Assembly: GCF_001625215.2 (NCBI RefSeq)
Contig: NC_030384.2
Location: forward strand, 38,102,390-38,166,389
DNA: 64,000 nt
DNA from: Daucus carota subsp. sativus
Taxonomy: Eukaryota > Streptophyta > Magnoliopsida > Apiales > Apiaceae
Reading direction: 5' to 3'
Each line of letters opens with the position of its first letter. The stretch's first letter is position 1. The translations under genes and the position numbers were made by a program. Shown here one piece after another: positions 1-11,631 of the stretch. The notes below the pieces were generated by a model. That model ran no database searches. It saw only the letters and a program-made list of their open reading frames with translations, and was not told where the DNA came from.

Positions 1-280
1 CTTGCAAGCTTGACTTCGAAAGTGTTCCATTACCTTCTTTGAATCTTGAAGAGGAATCAGAATTACAAAAGATAAGAATCAGAATTAAATACAAGAATAA
101 CAAAGAGGAGATGAAGAGGAAAGATGAAACAAGTGATAATGATGAAGATTGAAACGAGAATATGTATATACTAAGAAGTAAGTAGAAGGCTTACTTGTAG
201 ATAATTGTGCAGCTGCTGAGATGTTGAGAAAATCAGAGTTGAGTGGCTGAGATTTAGAGATGAAACCCTAAAGTGGGGTT
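1..280 (-). other. possible 5' end of a minus-strand gene leaving the left edge
   Basis: On the minus strand an ATG lies at 30-28 and the frame is open for the 10 codons left in the window (it begins MEHFRSQACK). Upstream of it, around 195-280, is a pyrimidine-rich stretch typical of a plant 5' leader, with a possible leader-intron donor (CAA then GTAAGC, about 195) and a possible acceptor near 45. The reading is based only on leader-like composition and splice-like sites; too little protein is visible to name a family. It could equally be non-coding DNA. Confidence 0.2.
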
Positions 281-701
281 TTTCCTTTTAACCTTTTGAA
301 GGGGTATTAATGTCTTTTTATTTCATGAGCGCCTCTTTGCAGTTCTTAGCGCCTTTGGACGATTTTACTAACCACGCTAAAGCGCACATTTTATTCGCAG
401 ATCTTGAGCCTAATCGCGAAGCGCCATTAGTCACGCCTTTAACAACACTGATTTGGAATATATGACATTTTATGTTTCTTGATTAGTAATGATGTATAAG
501 TTGCATCCCTAATGATATGGTATATTTTGGTAAAGTTTATATCAGCTATAGAGACTGTCATACTAGTAGTTACTAACTTCCCAGTCAGTAATTAGACCGA
601 ACATCGATACCTAGGGAGTAGGGACAGATACTACATAAACTTATTTTTCCCTGGGACCCCTCTTTTAACATTCGCAACAAGGATTTAGTTTTGTGAAGTT
701 T

Positions 702-805
702 TCACTCTAAGAGCTTAGTTGGATCATTATCCTTCAATCCTGGGGACACCTTTTTCCAAAATTCTGCAGACTGCACATTTTCAATGAAAGTTGGCACCCC
801 AATGG
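702..805 (-). other. exon-like fragment, antisense to the RBM39-like gene
   Basis: Minus-strand reading frame of 33 residues (from AIGVPTFIENV to DPTKLLE) ending in TGA at 704-702. It is preceded immediately by a convincing acceptor, a long pyrimidine tract followed by CAG at 808-806. It looks like the terminal exon of some gene or a captured exon, but I do not recognise the peptide and see no upstream exon. Chance is a real alternative. Confidence 0.2.
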
Positions 806-1190
806 CTGAAAAAAGAAAAATAAAGAGGCAACGGCTCTTCACAATATGAGATAGTTGTGTACATGTAGTTAGATTTTTGGTGATTGTCAATGTTCTGAAG
901 GTTTTATGAAGGATATTTGATCTTTTGTAGCCATTGTTTTGTTCATAAATAAATTGTAACACTCACAAAACTGTACGTTATGTCATGGTTAACCATTGAG
1001 CTAATATAAGCTATTAACATTAACAGATAAGTGCAGAATTTATAATTTATAAACTGTACAGTATTTATAATATCTATTCAGCTTTCATCCTTTTGGAAAT
1101 GATGATTATTTTACGGGATTATGATTTTTTTTAAAGATAAATGAATTTTCTTGTGATATATTACTGCTAATGTTTAAAATGTTTACACAG

Positions 1191-2928
1191 GCTTTAAATG
1201 CTCAATCGAGAGCGTCGCTAATGCAGAAACTGGACCGCAGTGGTACTGCCACAAGGTTGGCTATAATATCATCTGTTGTTTTGTAAGTGTGCCGATGATC
1301 ATATGGCAGAGTGTAAATGCAATCCTCCTTGTAGTTTTGCAGGGTCTCTTGGAGCTCCCATGCTTTTTGGCTCAGCTCCAGTTCAGCCGTCTATTGGCAT
1401 GCCTATGAATGGAGCAAATCCAGCTTTTCCAGCACAAATGACTCCTGCAGCTTTAGAGCCAATTGGAAAACCAAGCGAGTGCTTGCTCTTAAAGAATATG
1501 TTTGATCCAACTACTGAGGTTTTTGATTAACTATAGTATTGTTTTTTGCTACATCTACAACTTAATTATTTAGAGACTGGCACAACCACCGCAAACGTGT
1601 TTAAGATTACGCATCTTTTGTTGTGCAAGATCTTCATTTTGCATTACTGGTACAGGATGATCCAGAATTTGATCAGGACATAAAGGAGGATGTGGAGGAA
1701 GAGTGTTCTAAATATGGTCAAGTGAAGCACATTTATGTGGACAAGTAAGTTTCTAGTGGAAGCATATAGTTCTGAAATCCTGTTTTTTGTCGATTCAAAT
1801 TGTATTTTAACATTTTTCAAGAAATTCAGGCTTTGCATCAGTCACAAGTCCCAACATAGACCTGGGCTATTTCCAAAAGTATGATGGGCTATTTCCAAAC
1901 ACACCAGTCATTCCATGTTAATTTATAGCCTGCAACTGGTATACCAAATATTAATTATGATGGAACAGAAAACATCTCTAGTTCTGGAATGGCCCGATAC
2001 ACAGAATCTTATGTGTTATATATATATTCCAACCAACAGAATAGAGTAGCAAGGTGTATTTGGATTATAATGGCTATGACTAATTGTTATATTCACCTGT
2101 TTAGCAATCACTAATACTGTATACTATATTATATCAGAGACTAGGTACATATAAATTGTCTGTTATCTGCTTGTTGAAGTGGATGTTTTGCAATCTTGCA
2201 GATCTGTATATTGTTCATTAGTCGCCCGTTAATTGATTGTAGATCTCTAGGATGTATTGGAAAATTAAAAAGTACCATCAAGATTTGGCTTGTAAATTAG
2301 TAAATTACTAAGCCAATGATATTACTTTGAAGCCTTGCTTACTACTAGTTTTCTGGTAACAGGAACAGTTCTGGTTATGTCTATATGCGGTTTGAAAATG
2401 TTGAAGGAGCGTCACGTGCTCAGCAAGCAATGCATAGGAGATGGTTTGCTCGTAAAATGATTTCAGCCATCTTCTTGGTAAGTACTGTTAATAAATGAAT
2501 GCAAATACTCCCCTGATTTCCGATTATTAAAGTTTCCTGTTCTCGAAGTTGGTATGATTTTTTGTACATAGCTTTGTTATTAGTTTGAACGAGACTCGTT
2601 TTGTTTGATTCAGTATATAATGATTACAAGTCTTCTGACACCAGACATTTGATCTTTCGTGCTGTACCTTATTCTGCCAACACTTTCTAGATAGTCAGCC
2701 GGAATCAGACTTACCCCTGTTACACACTAGAAGTTGGTATTTCGTTGTTGTTTTCAAGTTCTAGGTCCACACACCCAAACTATTGTAGCCTGCCAAATAT
2801 AGATTTTTTTTTTGTCTTGAATTTCCTCTATGAGAAGTTAGTTGTTTAATGTTTGACATGAAAGCTTTTATTAATCTATCATGCAGCAATCGTACGAATA
2901 TGATGCTAAATTCAAAGGTGCAGCTTGA
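1191..2928 (+). CDS. RBM39/CAPER-like splicing factor, C-terminal exons (partial)
   Basis: Five coding exons: 1191-1255, 1335-1518, 1656-1744, 2363-2477 and 2887-2928, joined by GT-AG introns whose phases agree throughout; stop TGA at 2926-2928. The encoded tail has the features of plant RNA-binding protein 39 (CC1/CAPER-like): a linker with LMQKLDRSGTATS, a Pro/Ala-rich segment, then the C-terminal U2AF-homology-type RRM, with ECLLLKNMFDP as RNP2-like strand, VEEECSKYGQVKHIYVDK, and GYVYMRFENVEGA as RNP1-like strand, ending in YDAKFKGAA. In the family this protein acts in the nucleus as a pre-mRNA splicing factor related to U2AF65. The RS-rich N-terminus and RRM1/RRM2 are absent from the 1190 bases to the left. 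Either a long intron puts them outside the window or this is a 3' fragment. All visible exons are uninterrupted, so I favour a real gene or a recent copy. Confidence 0.8.
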
Positions 2929-5168
2929 ACAGTTCCGGCCTGGACACGCATATGGTCATTGCTACAACTATGCTGTGTCAAGTGTCGCTTTATATACTGT
3001 ATCAATTTTTATTATTGTTTCACATGTACACAAGTAATAGGTAAAGGTTTTTCAGCACTAGCTGCTTGAATGATAAACTGTATTGTTGAAGTACTGAAGG
3101 TGCGTTAATCTTTTCCTCAGATTGTTTCATTTGTGCAAGTGTGTTGCACTGGATTAGATTTAAGGAATTTTTTCAGTATATTTCTTTAGTTCCGTACCAT
3201 TTTTCGGTAACTGATATATGTTTGTTTTCTATATCTTTGACCAGGCAATGCTGCAAATGTAAAATAAAATGGACGAAATGCATTTGCCAGACTTCGAAAT
3301 TTGCAATGTTGGTATATAAGGAATATAGGGAACATAGAAATCTGTGATGGCTATTAATAGGAGTAATATTGAATATTTATATTGTCTCTGTTATGATAGT
3401 TCTGACCCTTAGAAACTAGAAACCATGAGATAGAAGCGCGGCAAAATTATTTGTCAAACCTTTAGATACTTTTGTTTTAGTCCATACGGAGAAAAGGAAT
3501 CCCTTCTGTTTTCTCTTTGGGGGCTGGGGCAGAAATGTTTTTTTTTGATCTGATCCTTCTTTTTCAACCTTCTGTGTTAATTACAATTCTTGGAGTATGA
3601 CTTGATTTAGCCCAGTGTTTAAATTATATAAGAATTTTATTTTGACTGCCCTTGTTGCTTTCAATATTAAATAGAAAATGGCACATCCATTTGCATTGTT
3701 AATTTTGTCTGGAATCTGTTGAGGCTTCTAATGAAAATTATTCTGCGGCTGCTTATGTCTTATATAATTTGTTCTTTGAGCTTGATTAATCGTCAAAATT
3801 CCTCTATCTTATCAATTATGCATATGTTAAATATACCATTAGAAAATAGCTCCAAGGATGTCAAATTAACCCGCTTAGAGCCTTAGAGCATCTCCAAATG
3901 GTGACAGGTAAAATGCTCAGAGTTAAAATGTAAATTGTGGTTGAGATGAATGGTGTGTCATTGGCACTGTTACGTATAAGATTAAATTATATCCTTATGG
4001 CTTTGTTGGCTCGATAAATTAAACATGACTGTCTATAGCTATATAGTTATTAATATTGCTAAGAGAATCTCCAATCTCAAAAGCCCTTGGTTAAAATCTT
4101 GTATGTGATATAGTTATTAATATCTGGCTGGTTAGCTAAAAATTATACTACTTCAACCCTCCAATGACGTTGATAATATTTTTCGAATTAAGTGTGCCTT
4201 TAGATATAATTTTAAATAGGCACAATTATAGATAATTCCATTAGAGCTTATAAATATTCTCTTAATAAAATATTGGCATAATCAACTTATGTATTTTGCA
4301 TATTCTTTCAATAATGACAATCATGCTACGTGTTTTGCATATTCTTTCAGTGACCCATTAGGTCATATTGACTAATTTGAATAAGAGTTTTGTTTAGTGA
4401 TGTTGTGAACATCTTCAATAACATAAATTCCTTAGTTAAAAACAGATTAAAAAATATTATAAATACAAATCATAGACATTGTCTAAAGAAATTGAACTCT
4501 AATAGGACAAAATTGTTTGGCTATAATTTAGGCAACCTTAAAAGTTTGTCTATGTCGAATCTCCATATATGCAGGAATCTTGGTATCATATTAAAATAAT
4601 ATAAATTGTTCATAATAATTTGAAATAATAATAAAATATCTTTTTTAAAATATGACCAATCCATATAATTATTATATTATAATAAAATATTTTAGAAATT
4701 GAACAAATTTTATATAATATAATCAAATTTTGTCAAAAAATTTTTAACGCAACGCATGTTTTTCGAAAACATGTCTTGGCGAGTAAAGCATGACTATTGA
4801 TTTGGCGGTGGTAGTGTAGAATTTTAGATATGCCGGGTCCTATGGTAAACCGGGGGAAAATTCACCGTTGAGTTGAGAAGTTGATGAAAATTTTAAAAGG
4901 TAGATTCATGACTTGTTACTCTCCGATATGATTTCAATTCCTATTTCTGCAAAGGTGGTAAATATCGAACTTTGATAGCCATAAAAAAATTCAGAAAAGT
5001 CATCTTTATAAGGAGACCTCGAGGAAATATTTAGATATATCTGTTCATAATCGTGACAATAACGTGATTTCAGCTACAAAGTGATTGAAAATAAACTCAA
5101 CTTCACTATCATTTCAATTACATAAACCCACCGTGTTTCCACCATACATCTGATCTCTGTTTTACCAT
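2929..5168. other. gene-free AT-rich interval
   Basis: Holds the presumed 3' region of the RBM39-like gene and then AT-rich DNA. Around 3890 and 4066 are short stretches (agagcatctccaaa and agagaatctccaatc) like the ends of the MITE family that is complete elsewhere in this window, but I could not pair them into an element. A short palindrome centred near 4765 (catgttttt / aaaacatg) is the only other structure. No coding frame with family features was found. Confidence 0.5.
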
Positions 5169-5922
5169 TTAGTTTTTCTTGAGAACTTTGATATTCTTCC
5201 AGCGGGACTCCATATAATTAGAATCATCGTCTTGAGCATACACCCCGCATTTGAAGAAATGAGAGTTTCCTCCTCGGCCCGTTGTTTCGAATTTCAAGTC
5301 CCCGTCGATGTAAACCTGCACCTTGTTTGCATCGACGTCGTAGATCACGTTTAGTCGGAACCATCTATTGTAAATGTTCTGGACAAGAACAGGGTTGCGG
5401 TAATATGCAAGTGTGCCTTTGTATGTTCTAAGCATCAGAGTAGTTGCATGAGGGCTCCCGCCAAAAATTTGCATAATGCATGCTCCTGATGTTACTCTTG
5501 GGACGTATCCGTATCCTTCGAATTGCCAGACACCAGAGGAGAAGTCATAACCCTGAAAAAATAAACGGAAAGTTTTGTTAGTCTAGTACTAGCTCTGTAA
5601 CTGAACCCCGAGAGGTATTAGAACATATACTCATTTGAAAGACATATAAGTTTATGACCTGGATACGGATTTCAGTACGTGGATTGGTATGGCTATCAGG
5701 TGAGTGAGGTTTATCGGATTTGTACACCCACATCTTGTGAACTCCGTTAATGAAGCTGTATCGTTTATTGACAGGGACATTGTAAGGCTTTTGAATATCA
5801 AAGTTGGATTGATCTAGAGGTAGAGAGGTGAAGCCGACAGTCGGATCAACAGCCGCTGTAAGCTGGAAGGAGAGCCAAGCGAGGCACAAGCAAATGGGAA
5901 CAAGTAGTGAGGCAGATTCCAT
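5169..5922 (-). CDS. citrate-binding protein-like, copy A
   Basis: Two exons: 5922-5660/5659 (264 bp) and 5552-5169 (384 bp), separated by a 106-bp GT-AG intron; 215 residues. Start chosen at 5922 because the other two copies begin at the same place; an upstream in-frame codon would add residues not shared with them. The N-terminus (MESASLLVPICLCLAWLSF) is a signal peptide, followed by VDPTVGFTSLPLDQSNFDIQ and, in exon 2, GYDFSSGVWQFEGYGYVPR and WFRLNVIYD near the C-terminus. This matches plant citrate-binding proteins, secretory/vacuolar proteins with the alginate-lyase-2 (jelly-roll, concanavalin-like) fold first known from latex vacuoles. Binding of citrate is inferred from the family name only; a lyase activity is not implied. 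It is the most diverged of the three copies and has the shortest intron. Confidence 0.88.
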
Positions 5923-5994
5923 CTCTACTAGAGTATGTAGTTTGCAGTTGGAGATGGTGAGATATGATACTGAAACTAGCTGGGATGAATGCAT

Positions 5995-6001
5995 ATTTAT
6001 A
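5995..6001 (-). promoter_or_regulatory. TATA box of citrate-binding-like copy A
   Basis: Reads TATAAAT on the minus strand, 73 bases before the chosen ATG. Equivalent TATA sequences lie at the same distance in copies B and C. Confidence 0.6.
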
Positions 6002-6009
6002 GTCTACAA

Positions 6010-6220
6010 GTATGAGAAAATGACATGAATTTGGTCCTGCTGGTTTGTTTATTAGTCCGTTTAGGACAAAGTCATTACCCCAATTTCGGGGTTACACCAA
6101 GAATGATTTCTCTCCACGTTTAGTGCTCGATATTATTATTACTTTTGCAGAAAATCTGCAGTAAACCAGAAGGAGTTGCAAAACAAGACTCATACTTGGA
6201 TGTTTTCGTAAAGACATATT
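6010..6220 (-). promoter_or_regulatory. conserved upstream block, copy A
   Basis: About 200 bases upstream of the TATA box that are closely repeated upstream of copies B and C. The block includes a CCCCAATTTCGGGG inverted repeat (intact in A and B, broken in C), then a segment with gaatgatttct and ccacgttta. Conservation may be due only to recent duplication, but the block is a natural candidate for shared promoter elements. Confidence 0.45.
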
Positions 6221-7280
6221 ATTGTATATAAGACTACATGATGTACTTGTGTTGCGTGTTGTATGGATAATCGGAATTATAGGGAGAGATGTATGTTATA
6301 TAAATAATTGTGCTTGTGAATGTTAATTTTTTGTAAAGAATTAATGATCACATCATAATACTGAAATACCTCTTTTCACATTTGAAGATAAAAATATATG
6401 ATCCTAATATCCTTTTGGATTTCTGAGAAGAGATAACCCGACTTGAATTTCAACATGATGAAAACTAAGTCTTGATATAATGAGCAATTAGTGTAGTTAG
6501 AGATGATGCAAGGGAAGGTCCAAGTATATGACCAACAATGATAATATATGCCAGATAATATATTGTACCAGTAATAACTTAATATTTTTAAATGCGGCGC
6601 ACTTGTGCAATACATTTAACTGGTAATTATCTCAATAATTAGTATTAACTTTTGGTTAATGACATGCACTTGTGTATTGCAATTTGCATGTCATTAGTGC
6701 TGGTAAGTTAAAGAATTTGTATGTTCTGGATATTATATCTTATTAATTTGGTATTATTACTTATTTAAAAGAGCATTTACTTCAAAGTATCAATTAGTTT
6801 TTGTTTTGTTTTTATTTGGTTTTTTTTTGGCATGAACTGTTATCGCTTGGGTCAATGTCAAGATCCATTTTTATGAGTTGTGTTTTTCTTAGGAATATGT
6901 CTATCAATCACCATTGTGGTTACTATTATGCATAATCTTGTACTATATCATGGGCATTAATTTTACAAAAGCATCAGTAGAAGTACACGATATTGGCAAG
7001 ATATAAGCAGTGTATTTGTAACTATATCCAGGGTTCTTGGCCAGATTTTTTTTTTTTTCTTCTTAACTAATTGCATGTTTATAGTGTGTGGATAGCCATA
7101 GCTGGTAGCTTTCCCGTTAAAAACGACTGTTTGGTTTGTTTGAGTCTAACATGACAGAACAAAAAAAATATCTCGATGACCAATTTCAGCCAAACTGAAA
7201 AGTGATGACTTGATATATTTGAATGGAATGAATCACTAATTTGATATTTTTTCCTAATCTTGTCCGAGTGTGTCTTTTTA

Positions 7281-7481
7281 GGAAAATGCTAGAGACCCCA
7301 AAAAATTGTCCCAAATAATTTTCCCAAATGATGTGTCCAAATCTGATTGGCTGAATTCACTCCCATAATAATGAGACCCCCTGCAGATTCATCAATCACC
7401 CAATCATAATTAGCCACTTGTTTGCCACATCATTTGGTAAAGATTTTTGGGAATTTTTTTTGGGGTCTCTAGCATTGCCGG
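7281..7481. mobile_element. MITE with long terminal inverted repeats (Mutator-like)
   Basis: About 200 bp. The left end carries aatgctagagacccc and the right end its reverse complement ggggtctctagcatt; similarity continues inwards for about 40 bases with mismatches. Flanking bases tctttttag and tcttattat (7 of 9 match) could be a decayed 9-bp target duplication, which would suit the Mutator superfamily. Too short to encode anything. Confidence 0.65.
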
Positions 7482-7684
7482 TCTTATTATGTACATGAGG
7501 CTCAGATTTGAATTTTGAACTCTTGTCTTTGCATAACAAATCAAAAAGGCATCTTAAGGATACATGTGTTCATAACCATTACAATTATGTTAATTCAGCT
7601 CCAAATTGATTAAAAATAATCTCTACCTCGCTATCATTTCACTCAACAGACACTCTGATCCTCCCATTACGACCCTTTTACAGT

Positions 7685-8857
7685 TTAGTTTTTCCTGAGA
7701 ACTTTAATGTTCTTCCAACGGGACTCCATATAATGAGAATCGTGGTCTTGAGCATACACTCCACATTTGAAGAAATGAGAGTTTCCTCCTCTGCCAGTTG
7801 TTTCAAGTTTCAGGTCCCCGTCGATGTAAACCTGCACTTTGTTTGCATCGACGTCGTAGATCACGTTTAGTCGGAACCATCTGCTGTAAATGTGGCGGAC
7901 AAGGACAGGGTTGCTGTAATATGCAAGTGTGCCTTTGTATGTCCAAAGCATTAGAGTAGTTGCGTGAGGGCTCCCACCAAAGATTTGCATAATGCTTGCC
8001 CCTGATGTTACTTTTGGAACGTATCCGTAAGCTTCGAATTGCCAAACACCAGATGAGAAATCATAACCCTGAAAAAATGAATGGAAAGTTTTATTAGTCT
8101 AGGACCAGCTTCTTCTGCAACTGATCATCAACAAACCAGGGAAAAGGGTAAGAAATGACAATATGGATAATGTTTTAATTTGACGAACCAAGTAACTAAC
8201 GTATAAGTATTCTATCAAAGTATGCGTCCTCGTCCCTAACATACATATGTCAAGCAGCCTTAACCTTAACCAGCATATTAGTTTCTGACTGTTGGATGAA
8301 TATCCAGCGACGACTATTTTAACCTACGTAAAAAGCATTGGACGTATTAAACTTTGGTTATAATCCTGACCGCTGGATATTCATCCAACGGCCTGGAAAA
8401 GATATGTTGGTTAAGTCCTCTCATACATATGTATGCTAGGGACCATGACTCTCCAAGTATTTATAAGCTGGTCTGGAGCTCTCAAGAATTATAAATAAAA
8501 AATATGTCCCCTCATTCCTTAGCATAAGCTGTTTGGCCTCAGAGCCGCGGCTCTGTTCAGAACTTTTACAGTGCTATAAGATAAGTGTATGACCTTAATG
8601 CGGATTTCAGTACGTGGATTAGTATGGCTATCAGGTGAATGAGGTTTATCAGATTTGTACACCCACATCCTGTGAACTCCGTTGATGAAGCTGTATCGTT
8701 TATTCACAGGGACATCGTAAGGCCTTTGAATATCAAAGTTGGATTGATCGAGAGGCAGAGAGGTGAAGCCGACAGTCGGATCAACAGCCATTGTCTGCTG
8801 GAAGGAGAGCCAAGCGAGGCACAAGCAAATCGGAACAAGTAGTGAAGCAGATTTCAT
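7685..8857 (-). CDS. citrate-binding protein-like, copy B
   Basis: Exons 8857-8594 (264 bp) and 8068-7685 (384 bp), the same exon lengths and phase-0 junction as copies A and C; 215 residues, no interruption. Signal peptide MKSASLLVPICLCLAWLSF, then VDPTVGFTSLPLDQSNFDIQ and the C-terminal half with GYDFSSGVWQFEAYGYVPK and WFRLNVIYDVDANKVQVYI. Role as for copy A: a predicted secreted or vacuolar citrate-binding-like protein of the alginate-lyase-2 fold, inferred from family. The 525-bp intron is long because a MITE (8232-8443) sits in it; copy C has the same insertion and copy A has not. The 3' flank lacks about 20 bases present in A and C. Confidence 0.88.
8232..8443. mobile_element. MITE in the intron of copy B
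   Basis: 212 bp. Outer ends are inverted repeats (gtccctaacatacatatg against catatgtatgctagggac). Inside is a perfect 19-bp inverted repeat, gttggatgaatatccagcg at 8291-8309 and its complement at 8371-8389. The same element, more decayed, occupies the intron of copy C. Confidence 0.7.
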
Positions 8858-8923
8858 CTCTACTATGTAGTTTGTAGTTGGAGATCCTTAGATATGATGC
8901 TGAAACTACCCGGGATGAAAGCA

Positions 8924-8931
8924 TATATATA
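8924..8931 (-). promoter_or_regulatory. TATA box of citrate-binding-like copy B
   Basis: TATATATA on the minus strand, about 70 bases before the ATG at 8857, matching the position in copies A and C. Confidence 0.55.
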
Positions 8932-9172
8932 CTCCACAGGTATGAGAAAATGACATAAATTTGGTCCTCCTGGTTTGTTTACTAGTCCGTTTAGGACAAA
9001 CTCATCACCCCAATTTCGGGGTTACACCAAGAATGATTTCTTTCCACGTTTAGTGCTCGACATTAGTATTACCTTTACCGAAAACCTGGAGTAAACCGGA
9101 AGGAGTTGCAAAACAGGACTGGTTCTTGGATGTTTTCGTCAAGACATACCTTGACTTATCAAATTGTATACA

Positions 9173-9517
9173 AGAGCAACTTCAAAAGCATCTTAGATTA
9201 TTCCTCAAATTTAACATAAAATATAGGATTCTAGTAATTAAAGACATCAATAGCTACTCTCGTCTTCATCAACATTCCTTATATAATATTCTATCACTAA
9301 AAGTTATCATTATTACAAAAAATAAGAGACAGAAAATGTTTATTTTTAATATATATTATAAAATAAGAGTTAGGAGAGGAGAGAGGTTAGTTAAAGATAA
9401 GAAACAACAAGAATATTTTAGTGGTTTAAGCATTCATTATGATATTATTGGAGTTATTTTTTTCCATCCTTATAGTTTAGTTTAAGATTTCAAATAATTA
9501 GCTATTGGAATTGCTCT
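9173..9517. mobile_element. short MITE
   Basis: Ends agagcaacttcaaaagc (left) and gctattggaattgctct (right), which are imperfect inverted repeats of one another; 345 bp of AT-rich DNA between. Resembles the agagcatctccaa-ended MITEs elsewhere in the window. Confidence 0.55.
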
Positions 9518-9525
9518 AAGACTAT

Positions 9526-10197
9526 GGAGCCGTTTGACTGGACTTAAAAAAGTGACTTATTACTTAAAATAAAGAAGTGGATTAAAAGTAATAAGTTGGT
9601 TTGGACTTATAAGCTACCAGAAGTGTTTGGATAACATGACTTATAAGCTACAAGAAGTTTTTTAAGTGTTTGGATAACTTAACTTATAAGTTGGTATTAG
9701 TTTGGTTTTGTAATATTAATAAATTTGTTTCTTTTAAAAAATTAATTGTAATTATAAAATATCTTTTATTGTTAATACATGAAATATTTTACAAGTACAA
9801 AAATTTAAAGGGGGCATTAAAAAAAAAATTAATAACGGCAAAAAGTTCATCATGTGTTAGATCAGGACCAGGATAAATGATAAACTTTTTAATTTATTTG
9901 GTTAAGTGGACAGGAAATGCAAGGACCAGGACAAAGAGTGTATAGCAGAACCACCTGCCCCTTTGAAAAAACTGGATAATCCCAAAATTATGAGTTCTCC
10001 TGCTATTTAGGGATTATTAACTAAAGAAGCGGAAGTCGAGCCTTGAAAAATAAGCTAGGTAAATAAGCTAGGTTTTGGTGCTTCTTTTGCTGGGCTTATT
10101 TCCTCTTAATTAAGTGCTTCTTTATTCTTGCCAAACGCACCAACAAAAAAGCTGAAGTGGGCTTCTCAGGCTTTTTAAGCCCAGAAGTCAAACACCC
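9526..10197. mobile_element. non-autonomous hAT-like element
   Basis: 672 bp between two copies of actat (9521-9525 and 10198-10202). The ends are imperfect inverted repeats: ggagccgtttgact with cttaaaaaag inside at the left, agtcaaacaccc preceded by ctttttaag at the right. Subterminal repeats of taagctac/aagtgtttggataac are typical of small hAT-type elements. No transposase frame. Confidence 0.5.
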
Positions 10198-10660
10198 ACT
10201 ATATATACTTGTGTCACAAGGACAATCCAAATTTTAAGGAGACATGTATGTTATATATAAAATAATTGTGATTTAAATTTTCCTTTTTTTATCATTTCTT
10301 AATGGAAAACTGATCTTATATATCTTCATAACTTTTACACATCTGTACGGAAACACCACTTTCAGATTGAAGATAAAGAATATCACTCAGATATTTATTC
10401 ATATATAACCAAACTTATTCATATTTAAAGTGTCTCCGGTCTTCTGGGAAAAAAAAAAGTGTCTCCGGTCATCTTTGCATGTCTAAGGGTTAAATGGTAA
10501 ACTTTTTTGAACGAAAAAACTCCTGGCAGCAGTTCTTGTATTCTGATACAATTCGTTATACGAGAAAGTATCTTGTGACCAAAAAAAAAATGTTGCTCTG
10601 CTACTAAAAAAATACAGATTTCTTGATGTTTTACAAATTCTTTAGATGTATGTTTTGTTG

Positions 10661-10850
10661 ATGTTAAGTGTTTGGGGTGGTGGTGGGGAGGATTTTGGGG
10701 ATGGGTTTATGGTGGTGATGGGGGGATGGGTATTCGTGGCTGATGTTGGTGGTGGAGGAGGTAATGGATGCTTATGAGATGGTGGAGTTGATTGACGATG
10801 AGCTGCTGCCTGCTGATGTGATGATGATCAGCAAAGTAGAGATGAAGTTA
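10661..10850. repeat. G-rich low-complexity patch
   Basis: A sharp island of G-rich, ggtggtgg-type sequence in otherwise AT-rich DNA. One frame gives about 40 acidic residues to a stop at 10853, but it is short, has no start context and matches no family I recognise. It may be an old exon fragment. Confidence 0.3.
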
Positions 10851-11631
10851 TAGTGTTGTACTCTTTTTTTTTTTTTTTTGAGAAGATATGTTATAACTTA
10901 TACTTAATACAAATTTCATGGTAACGTAAGGAAAAAAATGTAAATTCTAAGAAAGATACCATCAAATGAGTATCACGAGATCATTAATTTGAGAATGTGT
11001 AGTAGTCTTTTTCTTAATCACATTTTAAAGATACATATCAACCTAGAATTTTTGACCATCCGCATGCAAAATATTTTTCTTCATGATAAAAAGTGACAAT
11101 TTCGTCTTTCGCCATTCCATTCCAGAGTGACCAACAAAAAGAGTGAGAACAATACATTCAATTTACTCAAGCATTCGCTATCAGCGATATCTAAATCTAT
11201 ATCTTGAACATGCATAACAACAAGCAATATGACTATGTATATATAATCATTTCAAATTTTGCTAAATCATAATCTAATTATGAAATATCACAGTTGGCCG
11301 TGATATGTCGACGGTCGTGATTTTAGACATAGTTGAGTGTTGAGGTCTTAAAATTCAGAATACCACAGTGTTCAAGAAGATACCTCACACCTTAAATAGA
11401 GCTGTGGAGTAGAAAAACTAAACAAACGAAACAAAATACTACATTTTAGCATAACAAATCAAAAAGGCATCTTAAGGATACCTGGAGGAAATATTAAGAT
11501 ACACGTGTTCATAACCATTACAATGATGCTAATTCTGCTCCAAATTGATTAAATATAAACTCTACCTCGCTATCATTTCATTTAACACACACTGTGATTC
11601 TACCATTACATTTGATTGACCCTTTTACAGT

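Larger units (their letters stand above)
5923..7684. other. intergenic interval between copies A and B
   Basis: Contains the promoter of copy A, about 1 kb of AT-rich DNA with no family-like frame (6220-7280), one Mutator-like MITE (7281-7481), and the 3' flank of copy B, which resembles the 3' flanks of A and C. Confidence 0.5.
8858..11631. other. intergenic interval between copies B and C
   Basis: From left to right: promoter block of copy B (to about 9150), a MITE (9173-9517), a 672-bp hAT-like element (9526-10197), AT-rich DNA, a G-rich patch (10661-10850), a poly-T tract, and the 3' flank of copy C from about 11440. No further gene is supported. Confidence 0.5.

Noticed and set aside
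5578-5994. Longer N-terminus for citrate-binding-like copy A starting upstream of 5922
   Set aside because: The extra residues overlap the TATA box and leader and are not shared with copies B and C, which start at the signal peptide.
9126-9485. A 119-codon plus-strand frame between copies B and C
   Set aside because: It lies almost wholly within a MITE, and the peptide is low-complexity Ile/Lys/Tyr with no family resemblance.
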